From Flavobacterium saccharophilum (GTDB lineage: Bacteria > Bacteroidota > Bacteroidia > Flavobacteriales > Flavobacteriaceae): a DNA stretch of 64,000 bases. Location of the stretch: positions 310,001 through 374,000 of the forward strand of contig NZ_FRBY01000002.1 of NCBI RefSeq assembly GCF_900142735.1. The letters run 5' to 3'. The translations under genes and the position numbers were made by a program. Below the pieces are notes generated by a model. The model did no database searches. It was given only the letters and a program-made list of their open reading frames with translations, and was not told where the DNA came from. Numbering within the stretch: the stretch's first letter is position 1; each line of letters opens with the position of its first letter. Positions 35,250 to 44,495 of this stretch are shown here, in pieces.

Positions 35250-35379
35250 TGTATTGATTTCTTTTTTTTAATTTAAATTTAACAATCAGCCTAAAAGTTA
35301 GAATACCATAATCAATACAGAAAAAGGCCGGCTACAAAAAACCGCTCTTACACACTGTTTATCAGGATATTAATACATT

Positions 35380-36015
35380 TTACGACTTAATTATTCTAAA
35401 ACGTCCCGGATACTTTATATATATACTTTTTTTGTTGCCATAATAATCCATAAAGTCTTCACAAACAAAAACGGCATGTGCAGTTGACCAGGCAACAACT
35501 CCACAGTATTCACTTCCTGACTCTCTTTTTAACTTTTGTATTTCTTTACCTTCTTTAAATCCCAGATATTTGTAGATTGTTGGAGTATACACTTCACCTT
35601 CTTCTAAATCCTCCAGCGCTTTATCAAAAGTTGACTTTTTATCAATAATTTGTTTGTACTTTGCCATTACAGCGTAGGTCAATACGGCGTAATCTGTTAT
35701 CTTTTCGCTCTCACAATTTTCTTTTATAAATACAAAATCAGCAGAAAATTTAGCTTTATTTAATTCATCATTTTTCAGGTTGAATGATGCACTATTTTTT
35801 AGTGTAATTTTATAGGTAGTGTCGTTTACTTTTTCAGTCACAAAAAGATTGTCAAGTCCATAAACATTTAAAGCAGCTTTAATAAAAGCAATCGAGGAAC
35901 AATTTGTACGCTCTCCCTGCTTAAAGCTTTCAAATATTTTATCCGCGCTCAACTGTGAATAAGCATTAGAACAAAAGAACATTAATAATAAAAATATTGA
36001 AGTAACAGATTTCAT
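35380..36015 (-). CDS. Exported protein with possible papain-like Cys/His pair
   Basis: A 211-residue protein with a signal peptide (MKSVTSIFLLLMFFCSNAYS). After it, ERTNCSSIAFIKAAL places a Cys at the start of a helix, and near the end STAHAVFVCEDFMDYYG places a His in a beta hairpin followed by an acidic/Asn-bearing segment. This order (Cys-helix, then His-strand) is that of papain-like or calpain-like cysteine peptidases, but the middle part is not recognisable and the assignment is a guess. A -7 element TAGATTTG lies at 36071-36078. Function is unknown. Confidence 0.65.
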   Translation of the reverse strand: MKSVTSIFLLLMFFCSNAYSQLSADKIFESFKQGERTNCSSIAFIKAALNVYGLDNLFVTEKVNDTTYKITLKNSASFNLKNDELNKAKFSADFVFIKENCESEKITDYAVLTYAVMAKYKQIIDKKSTFDKALEDLEEGEVYTPTIYKYLGFKEGKEIQKLKRESGSEYCGVVAWSTAHAVFVCEDFMDYYGNKKSIYIKYPGRFRIIKS

Positions 36016-36210
36016 TTTATTTTGTATTTTATAATTTCCCCAAGTGATTTTTGAGGATTCATAGATTATACAAATCTATTAAAATCAATTCATAGTTGTT
36101 TTTTACTTCTTATTTTTTTTTCAATTATTATAAATTGAAACCTTTAAAAAGAGTGATAATACAAGGCAATTTAAATTAGATATCAATTAGTGTTTAAGCA
36201 CATAGGTCAA

Positions 36211-36247
36211 AAAAAAAGTCCCAAATTTTATTTGAGACTTTTTTTGA
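36211..36247 (-). terminator. Terminator of the small hydrophilic protein gene
   Basis: AAAAGTCCCAAA and TTTGAGACTTTT pair around five bases. On the minus strand the single mismatch becomes a G-U pair, and a T-run (TTTTTTT) follows. It lies just past the stop at 36259. Confidence 0.8.
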
Positions 36248-36258
36248 TGTTGTGGTTT

Positions 36259-36453
36259 TTATTTTTTTTCTTCATTATCCATCTTATCATCTAATTCAGG
36301 TGCTTCACCTTTAAATTTATGAGTATCAACATCATAATTTTCATCATTTGTTAAAACCTCATCATATTCTTTATATTGATGTTTTTTAGTATCACTTTTA
36401 TCAGCGCCAATTTTTTGATTATTGGGTTTCGGATTTTTATTATTTGTGTTCAT
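36259..36453 (-). CDS. Small hydrophilic protein (64 aa)
   Basis: A 64-residue, highly charged protein, rich in Asn, Lys, Asp and Glu, with no hydrophobic segment (MNTNNKNPKPNNQKIGADKS at the start). It is probably disordered in the cytoplasm. A terminator directly follows. It resembles small stress-related disordered proteins that are common in Flavobacteria, but no family name can be given. Confidence 0.6.
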   Translation of the reverse strand: MNTNNKNPKPNNQKIGADKSDTKKHQYKEYDEVLTNDENYDVDTHKFKGEAPELDDKMDNEEKK

Positions 36454-36566
36454 AATAGTAAGTTTTAAAGTTTAAATAAAAGTACTTCAAATGCCGACTT
36501 ATACACTTATATAATCATTTCTAAAAGTTATAAAATACCACTTTAATTTATAGACATAATAAGTGT

Positions 36567-38057
36567 TTATCTTGCGGTTAAGTTAAGAGAAACTGTTTGC
36601 ATATTTCCGCTTCCGTCATAGCGCTCTGCAAATATTTCTATATATTCTCCAGTTTTTAATTGTACTGTACCAACTATCGGTAAAGCGATAATACCGGAAG
36701 TGGAAAAAAGACCTCCACTAGGTCTGCCATATACCTTAGTTTCACTAATTACGGTACCCTGCTTTGCTATATAAAGAATTATCGTTGCATCAGCGTTAGT
36801 TTGGTAGGATACTGAAGCAGATACTTGAAAATATCTTGTTTTAGTTCCTCTGTACGTGATTCTATTTTCTCCATCTTTTGTAAAACGAAATAAATTATTA
36901 GAAGTTGTAAAACCAGCAACTTTTACTTTGGTTCCATTAGTACCTAATGTAGTTGTTACAGAACTCCCAACTGCAGCAATTAAATTAATATCACCAGTAG
37001 CATCACTATCCCCTTCTCGCGGAATACCCGGTGAATCGACCGTCCAGGCATTGCTAAAATTATATCCCGGGTAAGTTGATCCTGCCGGATAGCGATTGAT
37101 AATACCGGAAGGAGCTGTAGTAGTACCAGAAAAAACGGTACCTATTAAAATACCTGTTCCAACTGAAGTACCAGTTAAACCACTAACATTCATCGCTACA
37201 TCAGCACCATCGACTGTACTAAAACCACTATTTTTTTGTATTAAACTAAAGTTACCGGTAAATGTTTCAAAAGTTCCAACATTTGAACTGAACCAGGCTT
37301 GGTTACTTAACAATAAATTTCCAATATTAGAATACGTAATTCCACCACCGGTATTACCTATAAACTGAACAATATTACCAAAGTACAGTCCCAAACCCGA
37401 AATGGTTCCGACACCTGCAGTCATACCAGTTACAACAGTATTCTGAACCAAAAGAGAGGTATTAGAAGCTATTCCGGGACCGGTGATGTTAAAAGCGCTG
37501 GTTCCTTTTAAAGTAACATTTCTAATACTACCTCCTGTAGCTCCCTGAAAAACAACTCCCGGAGCTTGTAGAATGTCTTCATTTGTGTCAAGTCCGGAAA
37601 CATAAGCGTTGTTTAAATCAATAGGAAAATCCAGTGCAATTGTGCCATTTATTTCATAAAGGGTATTGGTCGTTAATAAATATCTTGTATTTCCTCCTGC
37701 TAATAATTCTGGTGCCAGGTCTGTTACCGATTTAACCAGTTTATAATTGTTTCTTAAAGCGGAACCTTCATTAGCAATTTTCACCCATGAAGTGGTAGTC
37801 AAATTGTAGTAATAAAAGGCTTTTACAGTAGTGTCATATACTAGTAAACTTTCTGCGGGAGTAACAATTGCAATTCGCTCTGCTGTAGTCATTCTAGGGG
37901 CTAACAATCCTTTTGTAGTGGACGTTATATCTAAAACAGAACTAACATTTGGTGTAACAGTACCAATACCTATTTGGGCATGACCCAGAAATGTTAAAAA
38001 GAAAAAAAACAGTAATTGTAGGCTTCTGTTAATTTGTGGAGTAAATCTATTTATCAT
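36567..38057 (-). CDS. Secreted repetitive surface protein (beta-rich)
   Basis: About 496 residues from the ATG at 38057; a GTG 15 codons earlier has little support. A signal peptide (LLFFFFLTFLGHAQ) is followed by GIGTVTPNVSSVLDITSTTK and PRMTTAERIAI, the N-terminal motif seen in many flavobacterial surface and tail-fibre-like proteins. The middle (about 150-330) is Gly/Thr/Asn-rich with a right-handed beta-helix look. The end is a jelly-roll-like domain. No T9SS sorting domain is visible. It lies 51 bases after a T9SS protein on the same strand and is probably in its operon. Confidence 0.75.
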   Translation of the reverse strand: MINRFTPQINRSLQLLFFFFLTFLGHAQIGIGTVTPNVSSVLDITSTTKGLLAPRMTTAERIAIVTPAESLLVYDTTVKAFYYYNLTTTSWVKIANEGSALRNNYKLVKSVTDLAPELLAGGNTRYLLTTNTLYEINGTIALDFPIDLNNAYVSGLDTNEDILQAPGVVFQGATGGSIRNVTLKGTSAFNITGPGIASNTSLLVQNTVVTGMTAGVGTISGLGLYFGNIVQFIGNTGGGITYSNIGNLLLSNQAWFSSNVGTFETFTGNFSLIQKNSGFSTVDGADVAMNVSGLTGTSVGTGILIGTVFSGTTTAPSGIINRYPAGSTYPGYNFSNAWTVDSPGIPREGDSDATGDINLIAAVGSSVTTTLGTNGTKVKVAGFTTSNNLFRFTKDGENRITYRGTKTRYFQVSASVSYQTNADATIILYIAKQGTVISETKVYGRPSGGLFSTSGIIALPIVGTVQLKTGEYIEIFAERYDGSGNMQTVSLNLTAR

Positions 38058-38108
38058 AATTTCTGTATTTTTTAAGGTTTCTTTTAAATTCTTATTTGAC
38101 ACTTTTAA

Positions 38109-39890
38109 TTATCGGATTGAGTTTGAAATAACAACTTTTTGCGTTAATTTTTCACTGTCTGTTGTTAAGAACTCGACTATATAAATTCCATTAGGTAAAC
38201 CAGTGGTTGAAAAAGAAAAACTGGAATCTGCTCCTAACTCCTCTTTCGATAAAACTACTTTACCAAGTATATCGTAAAGTCTAAAAGACTTTATTGCGAT
38301 ATTATTTGGATTTGAAACTTTTAAACTGTTTTTACTATTGTCCTGAAAAATTATAAATTGCTTTCCACTTACTTCAACTACTCCCAATGTCTCACTTGTA
38401 AAGGTGATTTTAAATCTGTCGGAATATATTCCGGGAGCAACGGTGATCTGATAACCTTCATTTTTGATATCATGATAGGATTGATCAAGAGCATCATAAA
38501 GATAAATGGACTGAGAAGTGTCGAAGTTGGTTACTTCGGGAATGTAAAATTTAAATGTAGCGTTGGTTGTTGCTTTTACTGTTAATGGTATTTTTTTGGT
38601 CTGGTCAAAATTTACTCCCTGAATAACGTAATTACCATTTTCAATCTGAAAAGCCACATCATTAGGTGGACTCGTATCCATGTTTAGGGCATCGATACCA
38701 ATATCTACTCCATCTGTAGCCTCAGGCAAAAAAGCCAGTGCCAGCTGTCGTGTAAACTTATTATCAATGATTGTATTTAATTTAAAATACTGGAAAGCGC
38801 TTACTTCATCATTATTGTCAGTTTTGTTAGCTGTATCTTTTGTCTGTTTTTCAAACTGAGAAATACCTACGCCTTCTTTGGTAAATACACGATGTGCGTT
38901 TTTGAAGGTCGCTGTACCATTAGCATTGGCAAAAACAACAAATCCCTGACCTATTGGTGCATATCTGCGAGGAATAGATAATGAGGAAGACAAACCTGTT
39001 GTATTCAAAGTTCCATCCTGATTGTATGAATTGAAGGTTGCCGGTACATATACACCATCAACACCCAGAGACATTGGTGAATAACTTCCGTAACCACCTC
39101 TGTAAGCGGCCAGATAATGAGAATTCACTGTTTTGTCCTGTTCCCAAAAATAGGCGATTCCGCCAGCTGCAACATTATCCGAATCTAAAAGAAAAGCATT
39201 TAAATGTAGCGCAGATGGATATGGATTACCCGTTAAGGTTGAATTATTAGCACCTAAATTTATTGTAATAGTTCCATCATTAGGCTTTCCCCTAAAATCA
39301 TATCTTTGGGCACTTCCGGGATTGTTTACAATCCCAGTTCCTTCGGGATTAGTACTATCTGTGCCGCTGGTTCCTTTCATAGAAAAACCTTCTCCGGCAG
39401 CTAATGTACTTGCATTGCCGACAAACACCCATTGCGAATAATTATTGGCATTTATCAACTTATAAATCCATACTGATGAAATTGCAAGTGGATTCGCTGT
39501 TCCATTGTAATTACTCACAATTGCTGCAGGATTTGATAACGTTGCTGTAGTTGGCTGATTTAGCATTGTAATTCCGAAACTTTCATTTCCGACAATGACA
39601 GCAGTTGCATTTCCAACGGGCGAACACCAATAATTATATTCAAAATTATCGCTTGTTCCTTCCTGATATACCGACAATTTACCCTGCCCGATATTCGTAG
39701 ATGAAAGAGATGTACCCTGAATTAATTGTCCATTATTCCGAAGGTATAAATTCGAGTTTGCTTCTAAATTAATGTTTTGCTGCACAAAAAGAATTTCGTT
39801 TTTAACGTACATACTGGCAGTAGATCCAAAATAAATCTGGGCTAAACATTTTGTAGTGCTAAGTAATAATAAGAATAGTATTTTTTTCAT
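38109..39890 (-). CDS. Secreted protein with T9SS type A sorting domain
   Basis: A 593-residue protein with a signal peptide (MKKILFLLLLSTTKCLAQ). A long beta-rich central part follows, with YNYWCSPVGNA (about 87-97), the segment of surface proteins that begins 'fs.nYWssPvg'. The last 75 residues, including FRLYDILGKVVL, GLPNGIYIVEF and LTQKVVIS, are a type A T9SS sorting domain. It is probably surface-anchored or released. The partner genes are the beta-rich protein downstream and the Pro-rich small protein upstream. Confidence 0.85.
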   Translation of the reverse strand: MKKILFLLLLSTTKCLAQIYFGSTASMYVKNEILFVQQNINLEANSNLYLRNNGQLIQGTSLSSTNIGQGKLSVYQEGTSDNFEYNYWCSPVGNATAVIVGNESFGITMLNQPTTATLSNPAAIVSNYNGTANPLAISSVWIYKLINANNYSQWVFVGNASTLAAGEGFSMKGTSGTDSTNPEGTGIVNNPGSAQRYDFRGKPNDGTITINLGANNSTLTGNPYPSALHLNAFLLDSDNVAAGGIAYFWEQDKTVNSHYLAAYRGGYGSYSPMSLGVDGVYVPATFNSYNQDGTLNTTGLSSSLSIPRRYAPIGQGFVVFANANGTATFKNAHRVFTKEGVGISQFEKQTKDTANKTDNNDEVSAFQYFKLNTIIDNKFTRQLALAFLPEATDGVDIGIDALNMDTSPPNDVAFQIENGNYVIQGVNFDQTKKIPLTVKATTNATFKFYIPEVTNFDTSQSIYLYDALDQSYHDIKNEGYQITVAPGIYSDRFKITFTSETLGVVEVSGKQFIIFQDNSKNSLKVSNPNNIAIKSFRLYDILGKVVLSKEELGADSSFSFSTTGLPNGIYIVEFLTTDSEKLTQKVVISNSIR

Positions 39891-39955
39891 AATTCCAATT
39901 TAGAGGTCCAACAAAAACAACATACACAATTATAAATCAAATCAATAACGAGTTA

Positions 39956-40159
39956 TTACGCTTTCTTTTTTCCTATTATAAAAAGACCCAACAAAATGCC
40001 TGAACCAATTAAAAACAAGATTTTATCATTAATAGACGCAGGTAATCCTACCGGAGGCGGAATCGTAGGTGGCGGGGGGCCTTCGCCCTGGAATGAATAA
40101 ATATTAAGAGAGAAAAAAAACAACAAGAATACCAATAACAACATCATTTTACATTTCAT
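39956..40159 (-). CDS. Short exported Pro-rich protein with C-terminal anchor
   Basis: A 67-residue protein: a signal peptide (MKCKMMLLLVFLLFFFSLNIYS), the Pro-rich GEGPPPPTIPPPVGLPASI, a hydrophobic helix (ILFLIGSGILLGLFII) and a basic end GKKKA. The layout (short linker, helix, basic tail) resembles small flavobacterial sorting-tail-like proteins that sit near T9SS genes. It lies 65 bases upstream of the T9SS protein gene on the same strand. Function is unknown. Confidence 0.65.
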   Translation of the reverse strand: MKCKMMLLLVFLLFFFSLNIYSFQGEGPPPPTIPPPVGLPASINDKILFLIGSGILLGLFIIGKKKA

Positions 40160-40236
40160 AATATTTAATTTTAGGGTATTAAATAGCCTCTAAAACAAAA
40201 TTTTAGAGAAAAAAATTAAGATATTATCAGATGAAG

Positions 40237-40266
40237 TTTGGAATATAAAAAAACTTATATTCCAAA
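40237..40266. repeat. Perfect 12-base inverted repeat
   Basis: TTTGGAATATAA (40237-40248) and TTATATTCCAAA (40255-40266) around six bases (aaaaac). No T-run follows on either strand, so this is not a terminator. It lies 78 bases upstream of the Pro-rich protein gene, where an operator of the surface-protein operon would be expected. Confidence 0.6.
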
Positions 40267-40488
40267 TAATTTAGATAGCATAGGTAATTTCCTTTGCTTC
40301 TTTACGTTTTGGTTTTGTGAAATTATGATTTATCTTACATCTTAAATTTACATCTAAAACTTAAAAAGTTATATAATTCCCACATAGCACTTCGTAAGAG
40401 CCACATTTTCAAAAGAATACATTTCACTATGTTTTCTATATGATTACTTTTTTAAAATCGAATTTCATCCAAAAAATGATAAACTAAT

Positions 40489-40519
40489 CTTGTACTGGTG
40501 CTCTTTTGTTTTAAATTTG
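40489..40519 (+). promoter_or_regulatory. Promoter of the flavin monooxygenase gene
   Basis: CTTG (40489-40492), 19 bases, then TAAATTTG (40512-40519), a full TTG-N19-TAnnTTTG match. The start of transcription near 40526 gives a leader of about 70 bases to the GTG start at 40596. Confidence 0.65.
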
Positions 40520-40595
40520 CGGTTTCAAACAGATATAAGCTTATTTTCTTAGAGAGGTACTCAAGACAACCAGCATAATTCAAGGAAGTAAAAAA

Positions 40596-42044
40596 GTGGA
40601 GGATAAACAAACGAGCTGGACTATTTGTCCCGAATGTCAGGGACGAGGCAAAAAAAGCCAAAGGCTAAGTAAAAAAATACGCCTCCGATACCAGACAGAA
40701 CTCGACCAATTTGAAAAATCGAAAGGTGAAGGACCAGCTCCAATTCGCCCTAAGGCTCACTTATACCAATGCCTTAACTGTTCCGGATCCGGATTACTTT
40801 CTTCTGACAGCTCTCCTATTGCTGATACTGAAAACTATCCACATGTCGCCATTATTGGTGGTGGTATTGGCGGAGTTGCTCTTGCAGTTGCTTGTTTACA
40901 CCGCGGTATTCCTTTTACTCTTTATGAGCGCGATAACAATTTTGATGCACGATCTCAAGGTTACGGACTTACTCTACAACAAGCTAGTAAAGCCATTGAA
41001 GGATTTGGAGTTTTTTCTTTAGAAGCAGGTGTGACTTCAACAAGACATTTGGTTCATACTACTGATGGGAAAGTGATTGGCGAATGGGGAATCCGAAAGT
41101 GGTTGCAATCAGATGCAAAAAATTCTTTAAAACGTACCAATATCCATATAGCCCGTCAATCTTTACGTTTAGCTTTATTAGAACAACTGGGCGGAGACGC
41201 TAAGGTACAATGGGGGCATCAATTAATAAATTTTAAGGAATCTGATGATGACGGTCTTGATCTAACTTTTCAGGTTAATGATGAAATCAAGAACGTTAAA
41301 GCTGATCTTATCGTCGGCGCTGATGGAATTCGAAGTTCTGTCCGAAGATTATTGATTGGTGAAGAAATTACTCCTTTACGCTATCTTGGGTGTATTGTTA
41401 TATTAGGAATTTGTCCCTTAAGCGCTCTCGAAAATCCTGATAGTCCTTTACTCGACTCAGCTACCGTATTTCAAACTGCCAATGGCAAAGAGCGAATTTA
41501 CATGATGCCTTATACATCTGACTCCATAATGTGGCAGCTTAGTTTCCCCATGTCAGAAGAAGAAGCTAGGGCTTTAAGCGCACAGGGAACGCATGCTCTT
41601 AAAGAAGAAGCTTGTCGCAGAACACAATGGCACCATCCTATTCCACAGATTTTGGCAGCAACTTTGGAAACTCAAATTTCCGGCTATCCCGTCTACGACA
41701 GAGAATTACTTACTTCAGAATTATTAGAAAAAAGTGGTAAAGCTACTTTGATTGGAGATGCCGCTCACCCAATGAGTCCATTCAAAGGTCAAGGAGCAAA
41801 TCAAGCATTACTGGATGCACTCTCGCTAGCTCGAGGCATTGCAAAAGGATTTAAATCTTTAGCACATTGGAAAAAAAATGGTCTAAGAGAAAGTGTTTTA
41901 ACTGAATTTGAAGCCGAAATGCTAAAACGCAGCGCTGTCAAAGTAAAAGATTCGGCAGAAGCTGCGGAATTCCTTCATTCCGAAATTGTACTTCATGAGG
42001 GCGATGAGCCAAGAGGAAGATGTTTGAAGAAAAAAGATATATAG
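40596..42044 (+). CDS. FAD-dependent monooxygenase with N-terminal zinc ribbon
   Basis: A 482-residue protein from a GTG at 40596, with AAGGAAG nine bases before it. Residues 11-66 carry CPECQGRGK and CLNCSGSG (Cys11, Cys14, Cys59, Cys62), like one zinc site of the DnaJ central domain. Residues 81-470 are a class A flavin monooxygenase: GxGxxG in AIIGGGIGGVALA (about 85-97), the GD segment LIVGADGIRSSVRR, and GDAAHPMSPFKGQGANQAL near residue 390. The TetX/kynurenine-hydroxylase/salicylate-hydroxylase branch fits. The substrate is unknown, and the Zn ribbon fusion is unusual. Confidence 0.85.
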   Translation: MEDKQTSWTICPECQGRGKKSQRLSKKIRLRYQTELDQFEKSKGEGPAPIRPKAHLYQCLNCSGSGLLSSDSSPIADTENYPHVAIIGGGIGGVALAVACLHRGIPFTLYERDNNFDARSQGYGLTLQQASKAIEGFGVFSLEAGVTSTRHLVHTTDGKVIGEWGIRKWLQSDAKNSLKRTNIHIARQSLRLALLEQLGGDAKVQWGHQLINFKESDDDGLDLTFQVNDEIKNVKADLIVGADGIRSSVRRLLIGEEITPLRYLGCIVILGICPLSALENPDSPLLDSATVFQTANGKERIYMMPYTSDSIMWQLSFPMSEEEARALSAQGTHALKEEACRRTQWHHPIPQILAATLETQISGYPVYDRELLTSELLEKSGKATLIGDAAHPMSPFKGQGANQALLDALSLARGIAKGFKSLAHWKKNGLRESVLTEFEAEMLKRSAVKVKDSAEAAEFLHSEIVLHEGDEPRGRCLKKKDI

Positions 42045-42060
42045 CTCAATAGAACTAATT

Positions 42061-42486
42061 CTATTTTATATAATTGGGCGAAACGCATTTCTGCCAATAA
42101 TCTACAATACTTTTTATCATCTCTTTCATTTCTATAAAATCGTACGGCTTTATAAAAAATCCCTGTACCGATTTTGAGTAAGCTTCCACAACATGTTTTT
42201 GCTCGGCACCTGTAGTAAAAAATAAATATGGAATGGACTTCATTCTTAAATCTTCATTTTCATGAATTTTTGAACGCAGCTCTATTCCGTTTAATTTGGG
42301 CATATTGATGTCTGAGAAAATAATAAAAGGTTCGATAGCTGTCGCTGTAAGATAATCAAGTGCCGATTCTCCATCACTAAAAAAAATGATATCATTCTTG
42401 TAATGAAGTTCTTTAAATACTAACCCAAGGATTTCCTGATCATCCTGATCATCTTCTATAATGATTATTGGTCCTCCCTTGTTCAT
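42061..42486 (-). CDS. Single-domain response regulator
   Basis: A 141-residue REC domain with no output part. Acidic residues IIEDDQDD (9-16), phosphoacceptor Asp59 in FSDINMP and Lys in FFIKPYD (about 120) are present. The sequence is of the Rcp1-like type often found next to phytochrome-like kinases. It converges with the monooxygenase gene and is divergent from the kinase gene 42784, its likely partner. Confidence 0.88.
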   Translation of the reverse strand: MNKGGPIIIIEDDQDDQEILGLVFKELHYKNDIIFFSDGESALDYLTATAIEPFIIFSDINMPKLNGIELRSKIHENEDLRMKSIPYLFFTTGAEQKHVVEAYSKSVQGFFIKPYDFIEMKEMIKSIVDYWQKCVSPNYIK

Positions 42487-42783
42487 AAATTTTTCAACTT
42501 TAAGGTTATTTATACTGACGGGAAAGGTACTCTTTTAAATTAAACAGAATACAAAACTTTCATAATCAAGCGCCAAAACCTTTAAAAATCGCGACCTTAA
42601 ATTCAATTACTTTTAATAATACTATAAATAAGTAAGCGTTTAATCAGTTAATTTCACTATATTCGTTAAAAATCATAATTTCCTTAATTTAAATTTAAGG
42701 TTTTCGTTCTAATAATTACTAAAATATAGGTGCTTTTCCCGCAAATTATTGCCATTATTTTTCTAAATATAACTTCGTATTAT

Positions 42784-44484
42784 ATGAATATCAAAGAAAA
42801 AAATGACAAAAAGGAAGCATTCCTTTCTCCAGATCAGATAACTTTTCATCAAAAAGAAAAGGATCAAAACAATACAGCTCCAGGCATCTCAAAAAAGAAG
42901 GTGACAACTCCGAATAATCAAAAAACAGACAAAACTTTAGAAATTGTTCCTGTTATTACAAAATCTGTACTTCAGAATAATGAAAAACAGTTAGCAGAAA
43001 TTCAAATCTTAAAGGAGCTATTAAAGGCAAAAGAGCAGTTATTAATCAATCATGTTAATGCCATTAATACTACTAATGCCTCAATTGAGTTTGATCTCGA
43101 GGGTAATATTTTAAGTGTCAATGAAATTTTTCTTGCCATTATGGGCTATAGTGAAATTGATTTATTGGGAAAACACCATAGTGTTTTTGTTGACCCCTCC
43201 TACTCCAAATCGAATGCCTATAAATTATTCTGGAGCAGCTTAAAAAAAGGAATTTATCAAAAAGATGAATTCATTCGCGTTGCTAAAAATGGAAAGATGA
43301 TCTGGCTTTTGGGCAGTTATACTCCAATTCTTGACACTAACGGAAAACCTTATAAGATCTTAAAAATAGCAACAGACATTACACTTGCCAAAACACAATT
43401 TTTACAGTTAGCTGTTCAGGCGCAAGAGAAGGAAAAAAGAGCGTCAGAATTGGTTATTGCCAACAAGGAACTTGCTTTTCAAAATGTAGAAAAAGAAAAA
43501 CGTGCCGCCGAACTAGTTGTTGCCAATAAAGAACTGAAGTTTCAGAACGAACAAAAAGAGCAGCGGGCCAAGGAATTAATTGCTGCCAATAAAGAGCTTG
43601 CCATTCAGAGTAAGGAAAAAGAAAAACGTGCCGCTGAATTGATTATTGCCAATAAGAAATTAGCAGCCGAAAATATTCTGAAACAAAAAAGAAAGGTAGA
43701 AAAAGAAAAACGTGCCGCCGAATTGATTGTTACCAATAGAGAACTTGCTTATCAGGAAAAACGAACAAAAGAACTGACACTTGCAAACGATGAATTAAAG
43801 AAAGCCCAGGAAGAACTGGAGGCGTTTTCGTATTCTGTTTCACACGATCTTCGGGCACCAATACGTGCCATTAATGGTTATACACAAATTTTAATAGAAG
43901 ATCATATTGATGCCATTGACGATGATGGAAAAAATGTACTAAACGGCATCATAAAAAATTCTAACAAAATGGGAGTTCTGATCGATGATTTACTGGCCTT
44001 TAGTAAATTAGGACGTAAACAGGTATCGGCTGTCAATATAAATATGAAAACACTAGTAACTGGTGTTATAAGCGATTTAACGATCGAAAAAGACGAAAAT
44101 ACACCCCTATTTGAAATCGATGAACTTGCTCCTGCAAATGGGGATCCATCGTTAATTAAACAAGTATGGATCAATTTAATTTCAAATGCAATTAAATATT
44201 CAAAATATAAATCAGAAACCAGAATTAAGATAACATCAACTTCCAAAAATGATAAAATTATCTATAGCATAAAAGATTGGGGAGCCGGTTTTGAAATGGA
44301 ATATTATGATAAATTATTTGGTGTTTTTCAGCGCCTGCATTCACAAGATGAGTTTTCAGGAACAGGCATTGGACTTGCGATAGTGCAAAAAATAGTAAAC
44401 CGACACCATGGAACAGTGTGGGCGGAATCAAAATTAGATGCAGGTGCAAAATTTTACTTTAGCCTGCCAGATATTAAACATTAA
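42784..44484 (+). CDS. PAS histidine kinase with 21-residue coiled-coil repeats
   Basis: 566 residues from the ATG at 42784; a GTG 18 codons earlier is also open. The PAS domain (about 87-202) is followed by four to five 21-residue repeats of the pattern EKEKRAAELVIANKELAFQN (about 215-325), then the dimerisation domain with His354 in SVSHDLRAP. The ATPase domain has an N-box with NLISNAIKYS, and G boxes with DWGAGF and GTGIGLAIV. There is no transmembrane segment, so sensing is likely cytoplasmic. It is followed after 11 bases by a response regulator, and then by a REC-kinase. Confidence 0.9.
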   Translation: MNIKEKNDKKEAFLSPDQITFHQKEKDQNNTAPGISKKKVTTPNNQKTDKTLEIVPVITKSVLQNNEKQLAEIQILKELLKAKEQLLINHVNAINTTNASIEFDLEGNILSVNEIFLAIMGYSEIDLLGKHHSVFVDPSYSKSNAYKLFWSSLKKGIYQKDEFIRVAKNGKMIWLLGSYTPILDTNGKPYKILKIATDITLAKTQFLQLAVQAQEKEKRASELVIANKELAFQNVEKEKRAAELVVANKELKFQNEQKEQRAKELIAANKELAIQSKEKEKRAAELIIANKKLAAENILKQKRKVEKEKRAAELIVTNRELAYQEKRTKELTLANDELKKAQEELEAFSYSVSHDLRAPIRAINGYTQILIEDHIDAIDDDGKNVLNGIIKNSNKMGVLIDDLLAFSKLGRKQVSAVNINMKTLVTGVISDLTIEKDENTPLFEIDELAPANGDPSLIKQVWINLISNAIKYSKYKSETRIKITSTSKNDKIIYSIKDWGAGFEMEYYDKLFGVFQRLHSQDEFSGTGIGLAIVQKIVNRHHGTVWAESKLDAGAKFYFSLPDIKH

Positions 44485-44495
44485 AAGATAACAAA

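Larger units (their letters stand above)
40160..40595. other. Intergenic region with a long inverted repeat and a promoter
   Basis: About 435 bases between divergent genes. It holds a perfect 12-base inverted repeat (40237-40266) and the promoter of the flavin monooxygenase gene (40489-40519). No coding region is supported. A minus-strand frame at 40452-40661 overlaps that promoter and the gene start and is taken as chance. Confidence 0.6.

Noticed and set aside
40452..40661. 69-codon minus-strand frame before the flavin monooxygenase
   Set aside because: It overlaps the consensus promoter and the first codons of a well-supported plus-strand gene.
40596..42044. TetX-type tetracycline resistance enzyme
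   Set aside because: The flavin motifs are shared by many monooxygenases, and the zinc ribbon is not part of TetX; no other resistance genes or mobile elements are near.
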